DNA of 64,000 nt from NCBI RefSeq assembly GCF_024494695.1, contig NZ_JANHDP010000004.1, forward strand, positions 62,001-126,000. The letters are read 5' to 3'. Source of the DNA: Natronoarchaeum rubrum (GTDB lineage: Archaea; Halobacteriota; Halobacteria; Halobacteriales; Natronoarchaeaceae). The position numbers and the translations under genes were made by a program. This document shows positions 47,695 through 56,282 of this stretch, one piece after another; the first letter of the stretch is position 1, and each line of letters starts with the position of its first letter. Under the pieces are notes generated by a model. That model worked only from the letters and a program-made list of their open reading frames with translations. It was not told the DNA's origin and made no database searches.

Positions 47695-50094
47695 TCAGCG
47701 CACCGACTCCAGCAGCAGGCGCTGTTCGACGCGCTCGACCCGCCGCTGGACGTCGCGGACGGCGTCCGCGTTGGCGCTGATCGAGGTGACGCCCTCGTCG
47801 ACCAGGAACTCGACCATCTCGGGTTTCGACCCGGCCTGGCCGCAGATGCTGGTCTCGACGCCCCGTTCCCTGCAAGCGCGGATCGTCTCGCCGATGAGAT
47901 TGAGCACGGCCGGATGGAGTTCGTCGAAGCGGTCGGCGACGGCGCTGTTGTTCCGGTCGACGGCGAGCGTGTACTGGGTCAGGTCGTTCGTGCCGAAGGA
48001 AACGAAGTCGACGCCGGCGTCGGCCAGCCCCTCGGCGCACAGCGCGGCGGCGGGCGTCTCGATCATCGCGCCCCACGAGCGCTTGTCGGGGTCGATGCCT
48101 GCCGCTTCCATCTCCCGGCGAGCGCCGAGTACGTCCTCGGCGTCGTTGACCAGCGGGAACATGATCTCGACGTTGTCGTACCCCTTCTCGTACAGGCGCC
48201 GGAACGCGGCCAGTTCGTGGCGGAACGATTCGGGCCGGTCGAGACTCCGCCGGATGCCCCGGTAGCCAAGCATCGGGTTGTGCTCCTCGGGTTCGTCCTC
48301 GCCGCCCTCTAACTCGCGGAACTCGTCGGTCGGCGCGTCGAGCGTGCGCACGCGCACCGGCCGCGGGTAGAACTCGTCGGCGACGGTGCTGATGCCGTCG
48401 ACCAGCTCGTCGACGTAGGCGCGCTCGCCGTGGTCCTCGACGTAGCGCTCGGGCGTCTTGCCCAGCGAGGTCACCATGTGCTCGACCCGGAGCAGGCCGA
48501 CGCCGTCGGCGCCGGTCGAGGCCGCGCGCTCGGCCGCCTCGGGGATCGAAAGGTTCACCTTCACCTCCGTCGCGGTCATCGGTTTGGATCGTTCCGCCGG
48601 ACTGGTATCTACGGGTGCGCCACCACCGCCTGCGGCGCCCGTCTCGTCCGCTGCAGGCTCGTCCTCGACGTCCGCGATCCCTTCGACGACCATCCCGCGC
48701 TCGCCGTCGATCGTGACGGCTTGCCCGTCTTCGAGCGTCGCGGTCGCGCCGCCGGTGCCGACGACCGCGGGAACTTCGAGCTCGCGCGAGACGATGGCGG
48801 CGTGGCTGGTCATACCGCCCTCGTCGGTGACGATGCCGACGGCGCGCTTCATCGCGGGCACCATGTCGGGCATCGTCATCTCGGTGACGATCACGTCGCC
48901 CTCGCTCACTCGGTCCAGCTCGTCGAGCTGGTCGACGATGGTGACGGTGCCGCCCGCCTTACCGGGACTGGCTCCCAGCCCCGACACGAGTACCTCGTCG
49001 GTGGGATCGCCGCCGGACTGGTCGGTGACGGCCCCGCTGCCGTCGGTCGCGCTGGCGCGCTCGTCGCCCGACTCGGCGTCCGCATCGGCGCCGGCTCCCT
49101 GGGAATCGAGGTCCATGTCGCCGAGCGCGCCCTCGGACGCCGAACCCGACTCGCCCTCGATGGTCGTGATCGGTCGGGACTGGAGCATGTGGATCTCGCC
49201 GTCGACCATCGCCCACTCGACGTCCTGGGGCGTCCCGTAGTGCTCCTCGACGGCCTCGCCGAGGTCGACGAGGGCGTCGAGGTGCTCGTCGGAGAGGACG
49301 CGCTCCTCGCGCCGGTCTTCGGGGACCTGACGCTCGACGGTCTCACCGGTTTCGTCGTCCTTGACGTGCATCACCTTCTTGTCGGCGACGGTGACCTCCT
49401 CGACGGCGCCGTCCTCGCGGTCGACCACGTAGTTGTCCGGCGACACCGACCCGGAGACGACCGCCTCGCCGAGCCCCCAGGCGGACTCGACGACCATCCG
49501 CGGGTCGCCGGTCGAGGGGTGGCTCGTGAACATGACGCCGCTGCGGTCGGCGTCGACCATCCGCTGGACGACGACCGCGATGTCGACGATGCTGTGGTCA
49601 AAGCCCTGCTTCTGTCGGTAGTAGATCGCGCGCCGGGTGAACAGCGACGCCCAGCATTCCCGGACGCGTTCGAGCAGATCCGCTTCGGTGACGTTGAGGA
49701 ACGTCTCCTGCTGGCCCGCGAAGCTCGCGTCGGGCAGGTCCTCGGCGGTCGCCGAGGAACGCACCGCCACGAACGGGTCGTCGCCCAGTTCTCCGTAGGC
49801 GTCGATGATCTCGGTCCGCAGCTCGGCCGGTAGCGGTGCGTCCAGAATCAACTCCTGCGCGCGCTCGGCCGCCTCGGACAGTGCGGCCGAGTCCTCGACG
49901 TCGACGTCGACGACCGAGAACAGGTCCTCGTCGATACCGGTCGATTCGAGGAACGACCGGTAGGATTCCGCGCCGACGACGAATCCCGAGGGGACGGGCA
50001 GGTCCGCGCCCGTCAGTTCGCCCAGCGACGCCCCTTTGCCGCCGACGGCGTCGACGTCGTCCGCACCGATCTCGTCCAGCCAGAGAACTCCCAT
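47695..50094 (-). CDS. ppsA: Phosphoenolpyruvate synthase
   Basis: This enzyme converts pyruvate, ATP and water to phosphoenolpyruvate, AMP and phosphate for gluconeogenesis. The 799-residue chain has the ATP-grasp domain (GGKGASLGELTGADLPVPSGFVVG, RSSATAEDLPDASFAGQQET), the phosphohistidine domain (DEGGMTSHAAIVSRELEVPA, His near 428) and the catalytic barrel ending GVDFVSFGTNDLTQYTLAVDRN and CGQAGSKPEMVEFLVDEGV. Two disordered acidic inserts, near 320-350 and 480-505, flank the mobile domain. It stands alone, convergent with the small hypothetical gene. Confidence 0.95.
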   Translation of the reverse strand: MGVLWLDEIGADDVDAVGGKGASLGELTGADLPVPSGFVVGAESYRSFLESTGIDEDLFSVVDVDVEDSAALSEAAERAQELILDAPLPAELRTEIIDAYGELGDDPFVAVRSSATAEDLPDASFAGQQETFLNVTEADLLERVRECWASLFTRRAIYYRQKQGFDHSIVDIAVVVQRMVDADRSGVMFTSHPSTGDPRMVVESAWGLGEAVVSGSVSPDNYVVDREDGAVEEVTVADKKVMHVKDDETGETVERQVPEDRREERVLSDEHLDALVDLGEAVEEHYGTPQDVEWAMVDGEIHMLQSRPITTIEGESGSASEGALGDMDLDSQGAGADADAESGDERASATDGSGAVTDQSGGDPTDEVLVSGLGASPGKAGGTVTIVDQLDELDRVSEGDVIVTEMTMPDMVPAMKRAVGIVTDEGGMTSHAAIVSRELEVPAVVGTGGATATLEDGQAVTIDGERGMVVEGIADVEDEPAADETGAAGGGGAPVDTSPAERSKPMTATEVKVNLSIPEAAERAASTGADGVGLLRVEHMVTSLGKTPERYVEDHGERAYVDELVDGISTVADEFYPRPVRVRTLDAPTDEFRELEGGEDEPEEHNPMLGYRGIRRSLDRPESFRHELAAFRRLYEKGYDNVEIMFPLVNDAEDVLGARREMEAAGIDPDKRSWGAMIETPAAALCAEGLADAGVDFVSFGTNDLTQYTLAVDRNNSAVADRFDELHPAVLNLIGETIRACRERGVETSICGQAGSKPEMVEFLVDEGVTSISANADAVRDVQRRVERVEQRLLLESVR

Positions 50095-50281
50095 CTGTGT
50101 TCGGGACGTCCACGACCGGCGTTATTAACTTTTCTAACAATCATTATAGATTTGAACGCACATTCGAGTAAATTCTGCGGGCGGACAGTCCCGATCACCG
50201 GTTCGATCCCGGCGTCGCGCCGCTCCCTCACCACCGCCTCGGTGCCTACATTTATCTGGAACGAACGCCTCGCAAACGAGC

Positions 50282-50902
50282 ATGCGACTGACAACATCGC
50301 TTCGGTGGGCGCTGTACTATCGCGGACTCGCGCTACTTTCCTTTCTCTTCGGCGCGGTCGTGGCCGCCGCGGGCGTCTGGGTCGGACTCTACGACGTGGT
50401 CGTGGCGCTGCTCGAACTGGCGTCGGGCGGCAGCGGAAACGTCTCGGACGCGCTGTCGGCGTCGCGCCCGCTCGCGGGCGGTGCGCTGGTGGTGCTCGGC
50501 TTCGCCGTCTGGCAGGTCGGCAAGACCGCGGCGTTCTACAAGACGCTCACGCAGGCGACGGAAGCCGAAATGGCCGACCGGTTCGACACCCAGACCGTCA
50601 AGAGCGAGATTCTCGCGGCGCTGGACGAACAGCTCTCGGACCTGCACGCCGACGTGGAGACGACCCGCCGTCAGGTCAGTCGACTGAACCGCGAGGGCCA
50701 CGCCGACGAACTGGTCGAGGACGGCGTCGACGCCGAAACCGGGGCGAGCAACGACGATCGGGCTTCGGCGTCGAACGGCGCCGACCGCGGCACGGCGTCG
50801 GACGGTGCCGATCGCACTTCGGCATCGAACGGCGCCGACCGGACAACTGAGACGCGATCGGCGGAGAGCGAGACGCCGTCGAGCGGGACTGGAAGCCGGT
50901 AG
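50282..50902 (+). CDS. Membrane-anchored hypothetical protein with a repeat tail
   Basis: The protein is 206 residues with two hydrophobic helices (about 15-40 GLALLSFLFGAVVAAAGVWVG and 65-85 LAGGALVVLGFAVWQVG). A cytoplasmic helix follows (VKSEILAALDEQLSDLHADVETTRRQVSRLN, with breaks), then a polar tail containing three nine-residue repeats of the form ASNGADRTS. The start is ATG 50282. It converges on the PhzF-like gene. No function is visible. Confidence 0.72.
   Translation: MRLTTSLRWALYYRGLALLSFLFGAVVAAAGVWVGLYDVVVALLELASGGSGNVSDALSASRPLAGGALVVLGFAVWQVGKTAAFYKTLTQATEAEMADRFDTQTVKSEILAALDEQLSDLHADVETTRRQVSRLNREGHADELVEDGVDAETGASNDDRASASNGADRGTASDGADRTSASNGADRTTETRSAESETPSSGTGSR
50768..50848 (+). 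repeat. Three 27-base repeats coding for ASNGADR-type units
   Basis: Three in-frame units (50768-50794, 50795-50821, 50822-50848) encode ASNGADRGT, ASDGADRTS and ASNGADRTT. They lie in the disordered tail of the membrane protein above, so copy number probably varies among relatives. Confidence 0.7.
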
Positions 50903-50906
50903 TCGC

Positions 50907-50984
50907 ATAGTGTTCGCTCTCGCCAATTACTGGTTGTCGCCCGCACCGTTACGACAACCGGTAACCAGTGAGAGTAAACACTAT
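50907..50984. repeat. 78-bp near-perfect inverted repeat between convergent genes
   Basis: Two 33-base arms (50907-50939 and 50952-50984) match at 26 of 33 positions and flank a 12-base centre. The outer eight bases (ATAGTGTT / AACACTAT) and the inner eight (GGTTGTCG / CGACAACC) are perfect. It fills the gap between the stop codons of the membrane protein gene (50902) and the PhzF-like gene (50984-50986). It could serve as a two-way terminator or be a remnant of a small mobile element. No target-site duplication is visible. Confidence 0.75.
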
Positions 50985-51895
50985 CAGGCCTCGACGATCT
51001 CGTCGGATTCGATCTCCGGTACCGCGATCGTCCCTTCTAAACTCGTCACTCCCGTCCCCCCAACGCGGATCTCCTCGCCGACCTCGACGTGCACCTCGCC
51101 GGGGCGGTCGAGCACGTGGCCTTGCTCGAACAGCAACTCGTCGGGGAGGTCGCCGCCGAACGCGTCGGTTCGCCGGAGGTAGGCGCCGACGGCGCCCGAA
51201 GCGGTGCCGGTGACCGGGTCCTCGGGAATGCCCGCGCCGGGCGCGAACATCCGCCCGTGCAGCGTCGCGTCGGGCGAGAGCGCGTCGAACGTAAAGAGAT
51301 AGAGCCCGGTCGCGCCCACCTCCTCGCACAGCGCCTCGATCGCCGCCGGATCGGGGTCGGCGCCGCTGACCTGCCGGAAGTACGTCGCCGGGACGATCAG
51401 GTACGGCAGGCCCGTCGAGGCGACCGCCAGCGGCAGATCGATTTCCAGTTCCCGCAGCGCGACGCCGTCGATCCCCAGCGCGTCGGCGACCCGATCGTAC
51501 TCGAGGTCGACCTCTCGGAACTCGGGGCTGTTCTGAGTCATCCAGACGACGCCGTTCTCGGTGATCTCGACGTCGAGGACGCCGACGTTCGTTTCGAGGG
51601 TGTGTTCGCCAGCCGGCAGCCCCTCGGCTTCCCGGAGATAGACGTGGCTCCCGATCGTGGCGTGGCCACAGAGGTCGACCTCCTCGGTCGGGGTAAAGTA
51701 GCGCACCTTCCGATCGGCGGGTCCGCTGGGCAGCAAGAACGCGGTCTCGCTGACCGACAGCTCGCTGGCGATCGCCTGCATCTGATCGTCGGACAGTCCC
51801 TCGGCGTCCGGGACGACCCCGGCCGGGTTTCCGGCCATGGGATCGTCGGCGAACGCGTCGACGAGGGCGACATCGAGCTCGCTCGATTCGCTCAT
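50984..51895 (-). CDS. PhzF-family isomerase/epimerase-like protein
   Basis: The 303-residue protein has the family opening LVDAFADDPMAGNPAGVVPD, the catalytic Glu in SVSETAFLLPS, the FTPTEEVDLCGHATIGSHVYL segment and the C-terminal EDPVTGTASGAVGAYL loop, all hallmarks of the two-fold diaminopimelate epimerase-like fold. PhzF homologues outside phenazine clusters have no settled substrate. I chose ATG 51895 over an in-frame GTG four codons earlier. Confidence 0.88.
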   Translation of the reverse strand: MSESSELDVALVDAFADDPMAGNPAGVVPDAEGLSDDQMQAIASELSVSETAFLLPSGPADRKVRYFTPTEEVDLCGHATIGSHVYLREAEGLPAGEHTLETNVGVLDVEITENGVVWMTQNSPEFREVDLEYDRVADALGIDGVALRELEIDLPLAVASTGLPYLIVPATYFRQVSGADPDPAAIEALCEEVGATGLYLFTFDALSPDATLHGRMFAPGAGIPEDPVTGTASGAVGAYLRRTDAFGGDLPDELLFEQGHVLDRPGEVHVEVGEEIRVGGTGVTSLEGTIAVPEIESDEIVEA

Positions 51896-51987
51896 AGCAG
51901 GGGACAACGGGCACCGCCCTCAAAGGAGTGACGCCGTGACGACAGCCCGCGCGTCGGCGTCGAGCGTCCGCGGCGGCGCGCTCGGAG

Positions 51988-53385
51988 CTACAGTCCGCCG
52001 AGCCACTCGGCCAGATCGGTCACGACCGACTCGGCGACGTTGTTCGGGACGGTGTACTCCGCCGGGACGGAGGTGCCGTACCCGGGCATGAACATGTGGT
52101 TGAGCTGCGCGTACGACTCGAAGGAGGCCTCGGCGTCGCCCGACAGTTCGGACTGCCAGACGCCGAAGTCGTCCTCGGGCGACACCTGATAGTCGCGGTC
52201 GCCCTGCAGGAACAGGGTCGGCGCCGACAGGTCGGCGGCCGTGGCGACTTGGTCGTAGTCAGCGACGCTGTCCCAGAACGCGCCCGACTCCTGAAACAGC
52301 TGGTCGCCGTCCTGGTAGTTTCCGTTGCGGATCTGCTCGGCCATGTTTCGGGCGGCCTGCAGCTGGGTCTGGGCGGCGGGGAGGTCGTGCTCGCCGAGAG
52401 ACGTGAGATACTCGTACTGGTCGACGAACACGTCCGGCAGCGGCCGAGCCGGGGCCGCGAGCGCGGCGCCGCCGGCCAGATCGTCCGATCGCTCGACGAT
52501 CCGCGGCATCGCCATGCCGCCGAGGCTGTGGCCGACCGCGGCGACCGGCCCGACCGACTCGACCTGCCGGATGCGGTCGACGGCCGCCAGCGTGTCCGAG
52601 ACGACGATCCGGTCGAACGTCGCGTCCGCGGGCGCGACGTTGCAGGCGTACGTTCGCTTGTCGTAGCGCAGCGCGGCGACGCCGTTGCTCGCCAGCCCCT
52701 CCGCGAGGTCCTTGAACGGCTTGTTCGGGCTCCCACGGCGGGATTCGTTGCGGTTCACCGGGCCGCTTCCGTGGACGAGGACGACGCCGGGGACCTCGCC
52801 GTCTACGTCGGGAAGCGTCAGCGTCCCCTCGATCAGACAGTCCTCGACGTCGAGTTCGACCGTCTGCTCTTCGAACGCGTCCGGGTCGACGTATTCGGGG
52901 CGCGAGTACTGGCCGCCGACGACGGCCCCGAGCAGCTGGGAATCCTCGGTGTGGGTGACCTGCAGGTCGGCGTCGGCTTCCGAGAACGCGAGCGTCGCGA
53001 CGACGGCGCCCCGCCCCTGGACGGTCGGCGTCTCGGTTCCCGCGAGCTCGACGTACTCGTCGCCCGCGGCCGACAGCCCCATCCAGAGCCGTTCGAGCTG
53101 GGCGACGAGCTGGACCTGACTGGTTACTTCCGATGAGAAGTGCTCGGCGGCGCTCTCGTACTCGCCGGCCGAGAGGTCTCTGACCAACGCCGTCACGACC
53201 TCCTCGGGCGTCGCGGATCCATCGGCGTCGGACCCGTCGCCGGTCGACTCGTTGTCGCCGTCCCCGGGCTCGTCGTCGCCCTCCGAATCGTCCGAAAACA
53301 GCCCCGTGCAGCCCGCGAACGACGCGGCGGTAGCGGTGCTCAGTCCCGCGAGCAGCGATCGACGGGTCGAAGCTCGTCGCTTCAT
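51988..53385 (-). CDS. Secreted lipoprotein, alpha/beta hydrolase with an N-terminal DUF3887-like domain
   Basis: The 465-residue protein is exported by Tat: RRSLLAGLSTATAASFAGC carries the twin Arg and lipobox Cys. An acidic linker leads to a small domain (about 60-160: PEEVVTALVRDLSAGEYESAAEHFS), then an alpha/beta hydrolase. This has VLVHGSGPVNRNESRRGSPN as the oxyanion region, nucleophile Ser in AVGHSLGGMAMPR, Asp in LFLQGDRDYQVSPED and His in LNHMFMPG. The substrate is unknown, probably an ester or peptide outside the cell. Confidence 0.87.
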   Translation of the reverse strand: MKRRASTRRSLLAGLSTATAASFAGCTGLFSDDSEGDDEPGDGDNESTGDGSDADGSATPEEVVTALVRDLSAGEYESAAEHFSSEVTSQVQLVAQLERLWMGLSAAGDEYVELAGTETPTVQGRGAVVATLAFSEADADLQVTHTEDSQLLGAVVGGQYSRPEYVDPDAFEEQTVELDVEDCLIEGTLTLPDVDGEVPGVVLVHGSGPVNRNESRRGSPNKPFKDLAEGLASNGVAALRYDKRTYACNVAPADATFDRIVVSDTLAAVDRIRQVESVGPVAAVGHSLGGMAMPRIVERSDDLAGGAALAAPARPLPDVFVDQYEYLTSLGEHDLPAAQTQLQAARNMAEQIRNGNYQDGDQLFQESGAFWDSVADYDQVATAADLSAPTLFLQGDRDYQVSPEDDFGVWQSELSGDAEASFESYAQLNHMFMPGYGTSVPAEYTVPNNVAESVVTDLAEWLGGL

Positions 53386-53525
53386 TGTCTTGACATGCGA
53401 GGGCAGACGTTAAATTAGTTTATACTCCGCAGAACGTAACCGCGGGATTCGCCGGTCCCACGTCGGCTACGCGCCCGCGGCGTCGAGACGCACCACTTTA
53501 GGCGGTCCGCCGCCCTCTGGTACGC

Positions 53526-54227
53526 ATGGGCGAGCTTCCGGACGAGTTCAAGTGCACGGTCACCGACTGGGACTACATCTACAGCCTCTGTCGGACGGTT
53601 AGCGATCAGGTCAAGGCCGCGGAGTTCGAGCCCGACGTCGTCGTCGCGCTGGCCCGGGGCGGCTGGTTCGCGGGGCGCTGTCTCTGTGACTTCCTCGGGC
53701 TCGACGACCTGACGAGCCTGAAGATGGAACACTACGTCGGCACCGGCGAGAAGGCCGACGAGCCTCAGGTCCGCTACCCGATGCCGGAAGGCAGCGTCGA
53801 GGGCAAGGACGTGCTGATCATCGACGACATCGCCGACACCGGCGGATCGATCCGGCGCGCCCACGAGTACGTCACCGAGCGGAATCCGGGAGAGGTCCGC
53901 ACCGCTACCCTCCAGCTGCTCCAGACCAGCGAGTTCGAGCCGGAGTTCGTCGGCGAGCGCTTGGAGGAGTGGGCCTGGATCGTCTACCCGTGGAACTTCA
54001 TCGAGGACATGATCGAGCTGATCGAGGGCGTCATGGAGCGGGCCGATCAGGACGCGTTCGACCGCGAGGACGTCCGCCACTACCTCTCGGAGTTCCACGA
54101 CGTCGACCGCATCGAGATGGAGATAGCCCAGCCCGACCGGCTCGACGAGGTGCTGACCGAGATGGAACGGCGCGGCGTGCTCGACGCCGCGGCCGCCGAC
54201 GGGGACCGCTGGCGGCTCGCCGAGTAA
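53526..54227 (+). CDS. Phosphoribosyltransferase-family protein
   Basis: The 233-residue protein has the type I PRTase fold. VVALARGGWFAGRCLCDFLG is the first loop, and the PRPP-binding motif is VLIIDDIADTGGSI near residues 98-111. A C-terminal extension of about 80 residues (EEWAWIVYPWNFIEDMIELIEGVMERADQDAFDREDVRHYL, with breaks) ends in a helical domain. Family members act on purine bases such as hypoxanthine or xanthine, but the base specificity loop is not readable here. The upstream CCACTTTAGGCGG is a plausible promoter. Confidence 0.87.
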   Translation: MGELPDEFKCTVTDWDYIYSLCRTVSDQVKAAEFEPDVVVALARGGWFAGRCLCDFLGLDDLTSLKMEHYVGTGEKADEPQVRYPMPEGSVEGKDVLIIDDIADTGGSIRRAHEYVTERNPGEVRTATLQLLQTSEFEPEFVGERLEEWAWIVYPWNFIEDMIELIEGVMERADQDAFDREDVRHYLSEFHDVDRIEMEIAQPDRLDEVLTEMERRGVLDAAAADGDRWRLAE

Positions 54228-54279
54228 GTCGACCGGGCCGGCCGAACACCGCGCGGGCCGTGGCGTCTGACCGGGTGGA

Positions 54280-54966
54280 CTACTCGAGTCGCACGTTGTC
54301 GAAGACGTGCCGAACGCCGGTCTCCCAGATGATGTTCATGCCGACCGCAACGGTCGCCGCTCCCTCTATATCGCTGACGTCGTAGCTGAACGTCTTCCAG
54401 CCGGAGTGGCCCTCAATGTCGTTGTCACGATCGAAGTCGACTTCGACGAGTTCGTCCGACGATTTCTCGCCGGCGTAGAACGCCACCTGCGTCAGGATGT
54501 TGAACGACTTCTCGTCGTTGTACACGTCGACGAGCACCGACTCCGTTCCCGAGAGGTCGACCCTCTGGGCGACCCAGATGGTGCCGTCGTCGGCGCTCCC
54601 GTCCAGGTAAAACTCGACGGAAGAGTTCTCATCAGATGCCTTGCTGTCGACGACCGTCACGCCGTGGTCGACCTTCTCGGTCGAGTCGCCCGGCTCTTCG
54701 GGGAGGTCGGTGCCGACGGTCCAGCCGTCGAGATCGCTTTCGAACGATTGGTTTGCGAGTTCGTCCGGAACTGTGTCTCCCGGTTCTGATTCGTTGGGGC
54801 CAGAATCGTCCGACTCGTTGGGGTCGGAACCGTTCGGCGCCGATTCGTTCGGGTCGGACTGGTCCGGATCGCCGTCCGAGTCGTTCTCTAAAATCCCTGC
54901 GCAACCGGCTGTGGCGGATGCGCCGAGCGCGCACGCCGCGGTGGAGAGCAGTTTTCTGCGTCGCAT
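54280..54966 (-). CDS. Secreted lipoprotein with a jelly-roll-like domain
   Basis: The 228-residue protein has a lipoprotein signal MRRRKLLSTAACALGASATA, with lipobox AGC at 20-22. A linker of about 45 residues is built from Asn/Asp/Ser/Glu/Pro units (PNESDDSGPNESEP type). The remaining 150 residues look like a carbohydrate-binding-type beta-sandwich (NQSFESDLDGWTVG, SVEFYLDGSADDGTIWVAQRVDLSG with breaks, and a closing VRHVFDNVRLE). The ligand is unknown. It is convergent with the phosphoribosyltransferase. Confidence 0.82.
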   Translation of the reverse strand: MRRRKLLSTAACALGASATAGCAGILENDSDGDPDQSDPNESAPNGSDPNESDDSGPNESEPGDTVPDELANQSFESDLDGWTVGTDLPEEPGDSTEKVDHGVTVVDSKASDENSSVEFYLDGSADDGTIWVAQRVDLSGTESVLVDVYNDEKSFNILTQVAFYAGEKSSDELVEVDFDRDNDIEGHSGWKTFSYDVSDIEGAATVAVGMNIIWETGVRHVFDNVRLE

Positions 54967-55097
54967 CGTCGTTGGCTTCGAGCCCCCGGGCTAGATATCT
55001 TCTCTAAGCTAAAACGCTTATTTGAGCTACGCCGTCGCGATGGCGGACCGACGTGGGTGTCGTACCAGACGGCTCACTGCAGGCGGCTAACGCCCGC

Positions 55098-55217
55098 TTA
55101 CTCGCGTCGCCGACCGCGACCGTCGTCCCGGACGTACTCCAGAGCGGTGACGTACTCCGCGGGATCGACGCGGTCGTCGGACTCGCGGAGACGTTCACGA
55201 ATTTTCGTTGGAGTCAT
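55098..55217 (-). CDS. Small ORF, 39 residues, hypothetical
   Basis: The reading frame MTPTKIRERLRESDDRVDPA-EYVTALEYVRDDGRGRRRE has mostly G/C-ending codons. It lies in a 344-base gap between the lipoprotein and scpA genes. It has a helical N-terminal part and a basic end. Coding bias and an ATG start are the only support; I know no matching family with certainty. The rest of the gap (54967-55097, 55218-55310) shows no gene. Confidence 0.45.
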   Translation of the reverse strand: MTPTKIRERLRESDDRVDPAEYVTALEYVRDDGRGRRRE

Positions 55218-55310
55218 GTGATAACGTACGACAGTATCGCGCATAACTGCTTCGGTGGGCGTCGCTACGTCGCAGTACGGTCGAGCCGGTCGTCGGACAG
55301 TTCGGAGCGA

Positions 55311-56282
55311 TCAGTCCGCGACCGCCGGCTCCTCGGCTTCGACGGCCGTGGGATCCTGAATCCAGAGGTCGCCGAACAGTTCGTCCTGCTGGAGCTGGAC
55401 GTGCCCGCGGTTCGCGAGAAAGAGCAGCGCGAGGTACGTCTCGACGCGGGAGCCGCCGGCGTCGTCGACCTCGGCGTACAGCACCTCCCGGCGGCCGGCG
55501 TCGTAGTGCTCGCGCAGCACGCGGTTGACGTCCTCGATCACGGACTCGATGTCCTCCTCGTGAGCGTTGCCGGTGACCTCGTCCTCGGTGGGCTCGTCGT
55601 CCGCCCGAAGGTCGTCGCCCGAGTGATAATCGAGCGTCTGGGTGCCACGGCGGAACCCCTGGGGCGAGTCGGTCGTGTCGTACTCGCGTGACTCCTTCCA
55701 CCGCGAGTCGCGCTCGGCCTCGCGGAGCTCGCGGACGAGTTCGTCGAGCGTCTCGGGTTTGCCCCGAACGCTCTTTCGGTCCAGCCGGCGCTCCATCTCG
55801 GCCTCCAGCCCCGCGACGGGATCGGGCCCGGCGGGGGCGTCGCCGCCGCTCTCAGGGTCGTCGACGAACGGCTGCTCCCACGGCTCGGGCTCGTCGGGCT
55901 CCTCACTTCCCTCCGAGAGCAGCCCGTCGCCTTTCATCCGCAGGAGGACGCTCGCGTAGAACAGCGCCCGTCCCGAGGTCCGGAGGTCGGCCTCGTCGAG
56001 CCGGTCGAGGTACTTGTCGGTCACCGTCACGACGTCGATGTCCCACGGGTCGATCTCGCCGTCCTCGGCGAGATTCACGAGCAACTCGACCGGTTCGACA
56101 GCCTCGTCCTCGCTGTCGGCATCGCCGGACGCCGCCGCGGCGTCGGGCGAAGCCGTGGCGTCGGGCGCTGCGGCGTCGTCGGCGTCCTCACCGAGGTTGC
56201 CGGGAAGTCCCTCATCCGCATCGCTCGGGTGCTCGCGGTCGTCGTGGCCCGCGATGTTCAGCGGGACGCCGTCGTCAGTCAT
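55311..56282 (-). CDS. scpA: ScpA, kleisin subunit of the SMC complex
   Basis: ScpA bridges the two heads of the SMC dimer during chromosome segregation. The 323-residue protein has an acidic lead of about 60 residues, then the kleisin N-domain (EPVELLVNLAEDGEIDPWDIDVVTVTDKYLDRLDEADLRTSGRALFYASVLLRMKGDGLL, with breaks). Two disordered segments follow, then a C-terminal winged helix (VETYLALLFLANRGHVQLQQDELFGDLWI, with breaks). It overlaps the smc stop by eight bases, so the two are probably made together. No scpB is in the window. Confidence 0.9.
   Translation of the reverse strand: MTDDGVPLNIAGHDDREHPSDADEGLPGNLGEDADDAAAPDATASPDAAAASGDADSEDEAVEPVELLVNLAEDGEIDPWDIDVVTVTDKYLDRLDEADLRTSGRALFYASVLLRMKGDGLLSEGSEEPDEPEPWEQPFVDDPESGGDAPAGPDPVAGLEAEMERRLDRKSVRGKPETLDELVRELREAERDSRWKESREYDTTDSPQGFRRGTQTLDYHSGDDLRADDEPTEDEVTGNAHEEDIESVIEDVNRVLREHYDAGRREVLYAEVDDAGGSRVETYLALLFLANRGHVQLQQDELFGDLWIQDPTAVEAEEPAVAD

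Noticed and set aside
46645..53495. The word GCGGCGTCGAGACGC in two intergenic regions (about 46648 and 53477), with a shorter match near 31006
   Set aside because: In DNA with this composition such a match is expected by chance, and the surroundings do not align.
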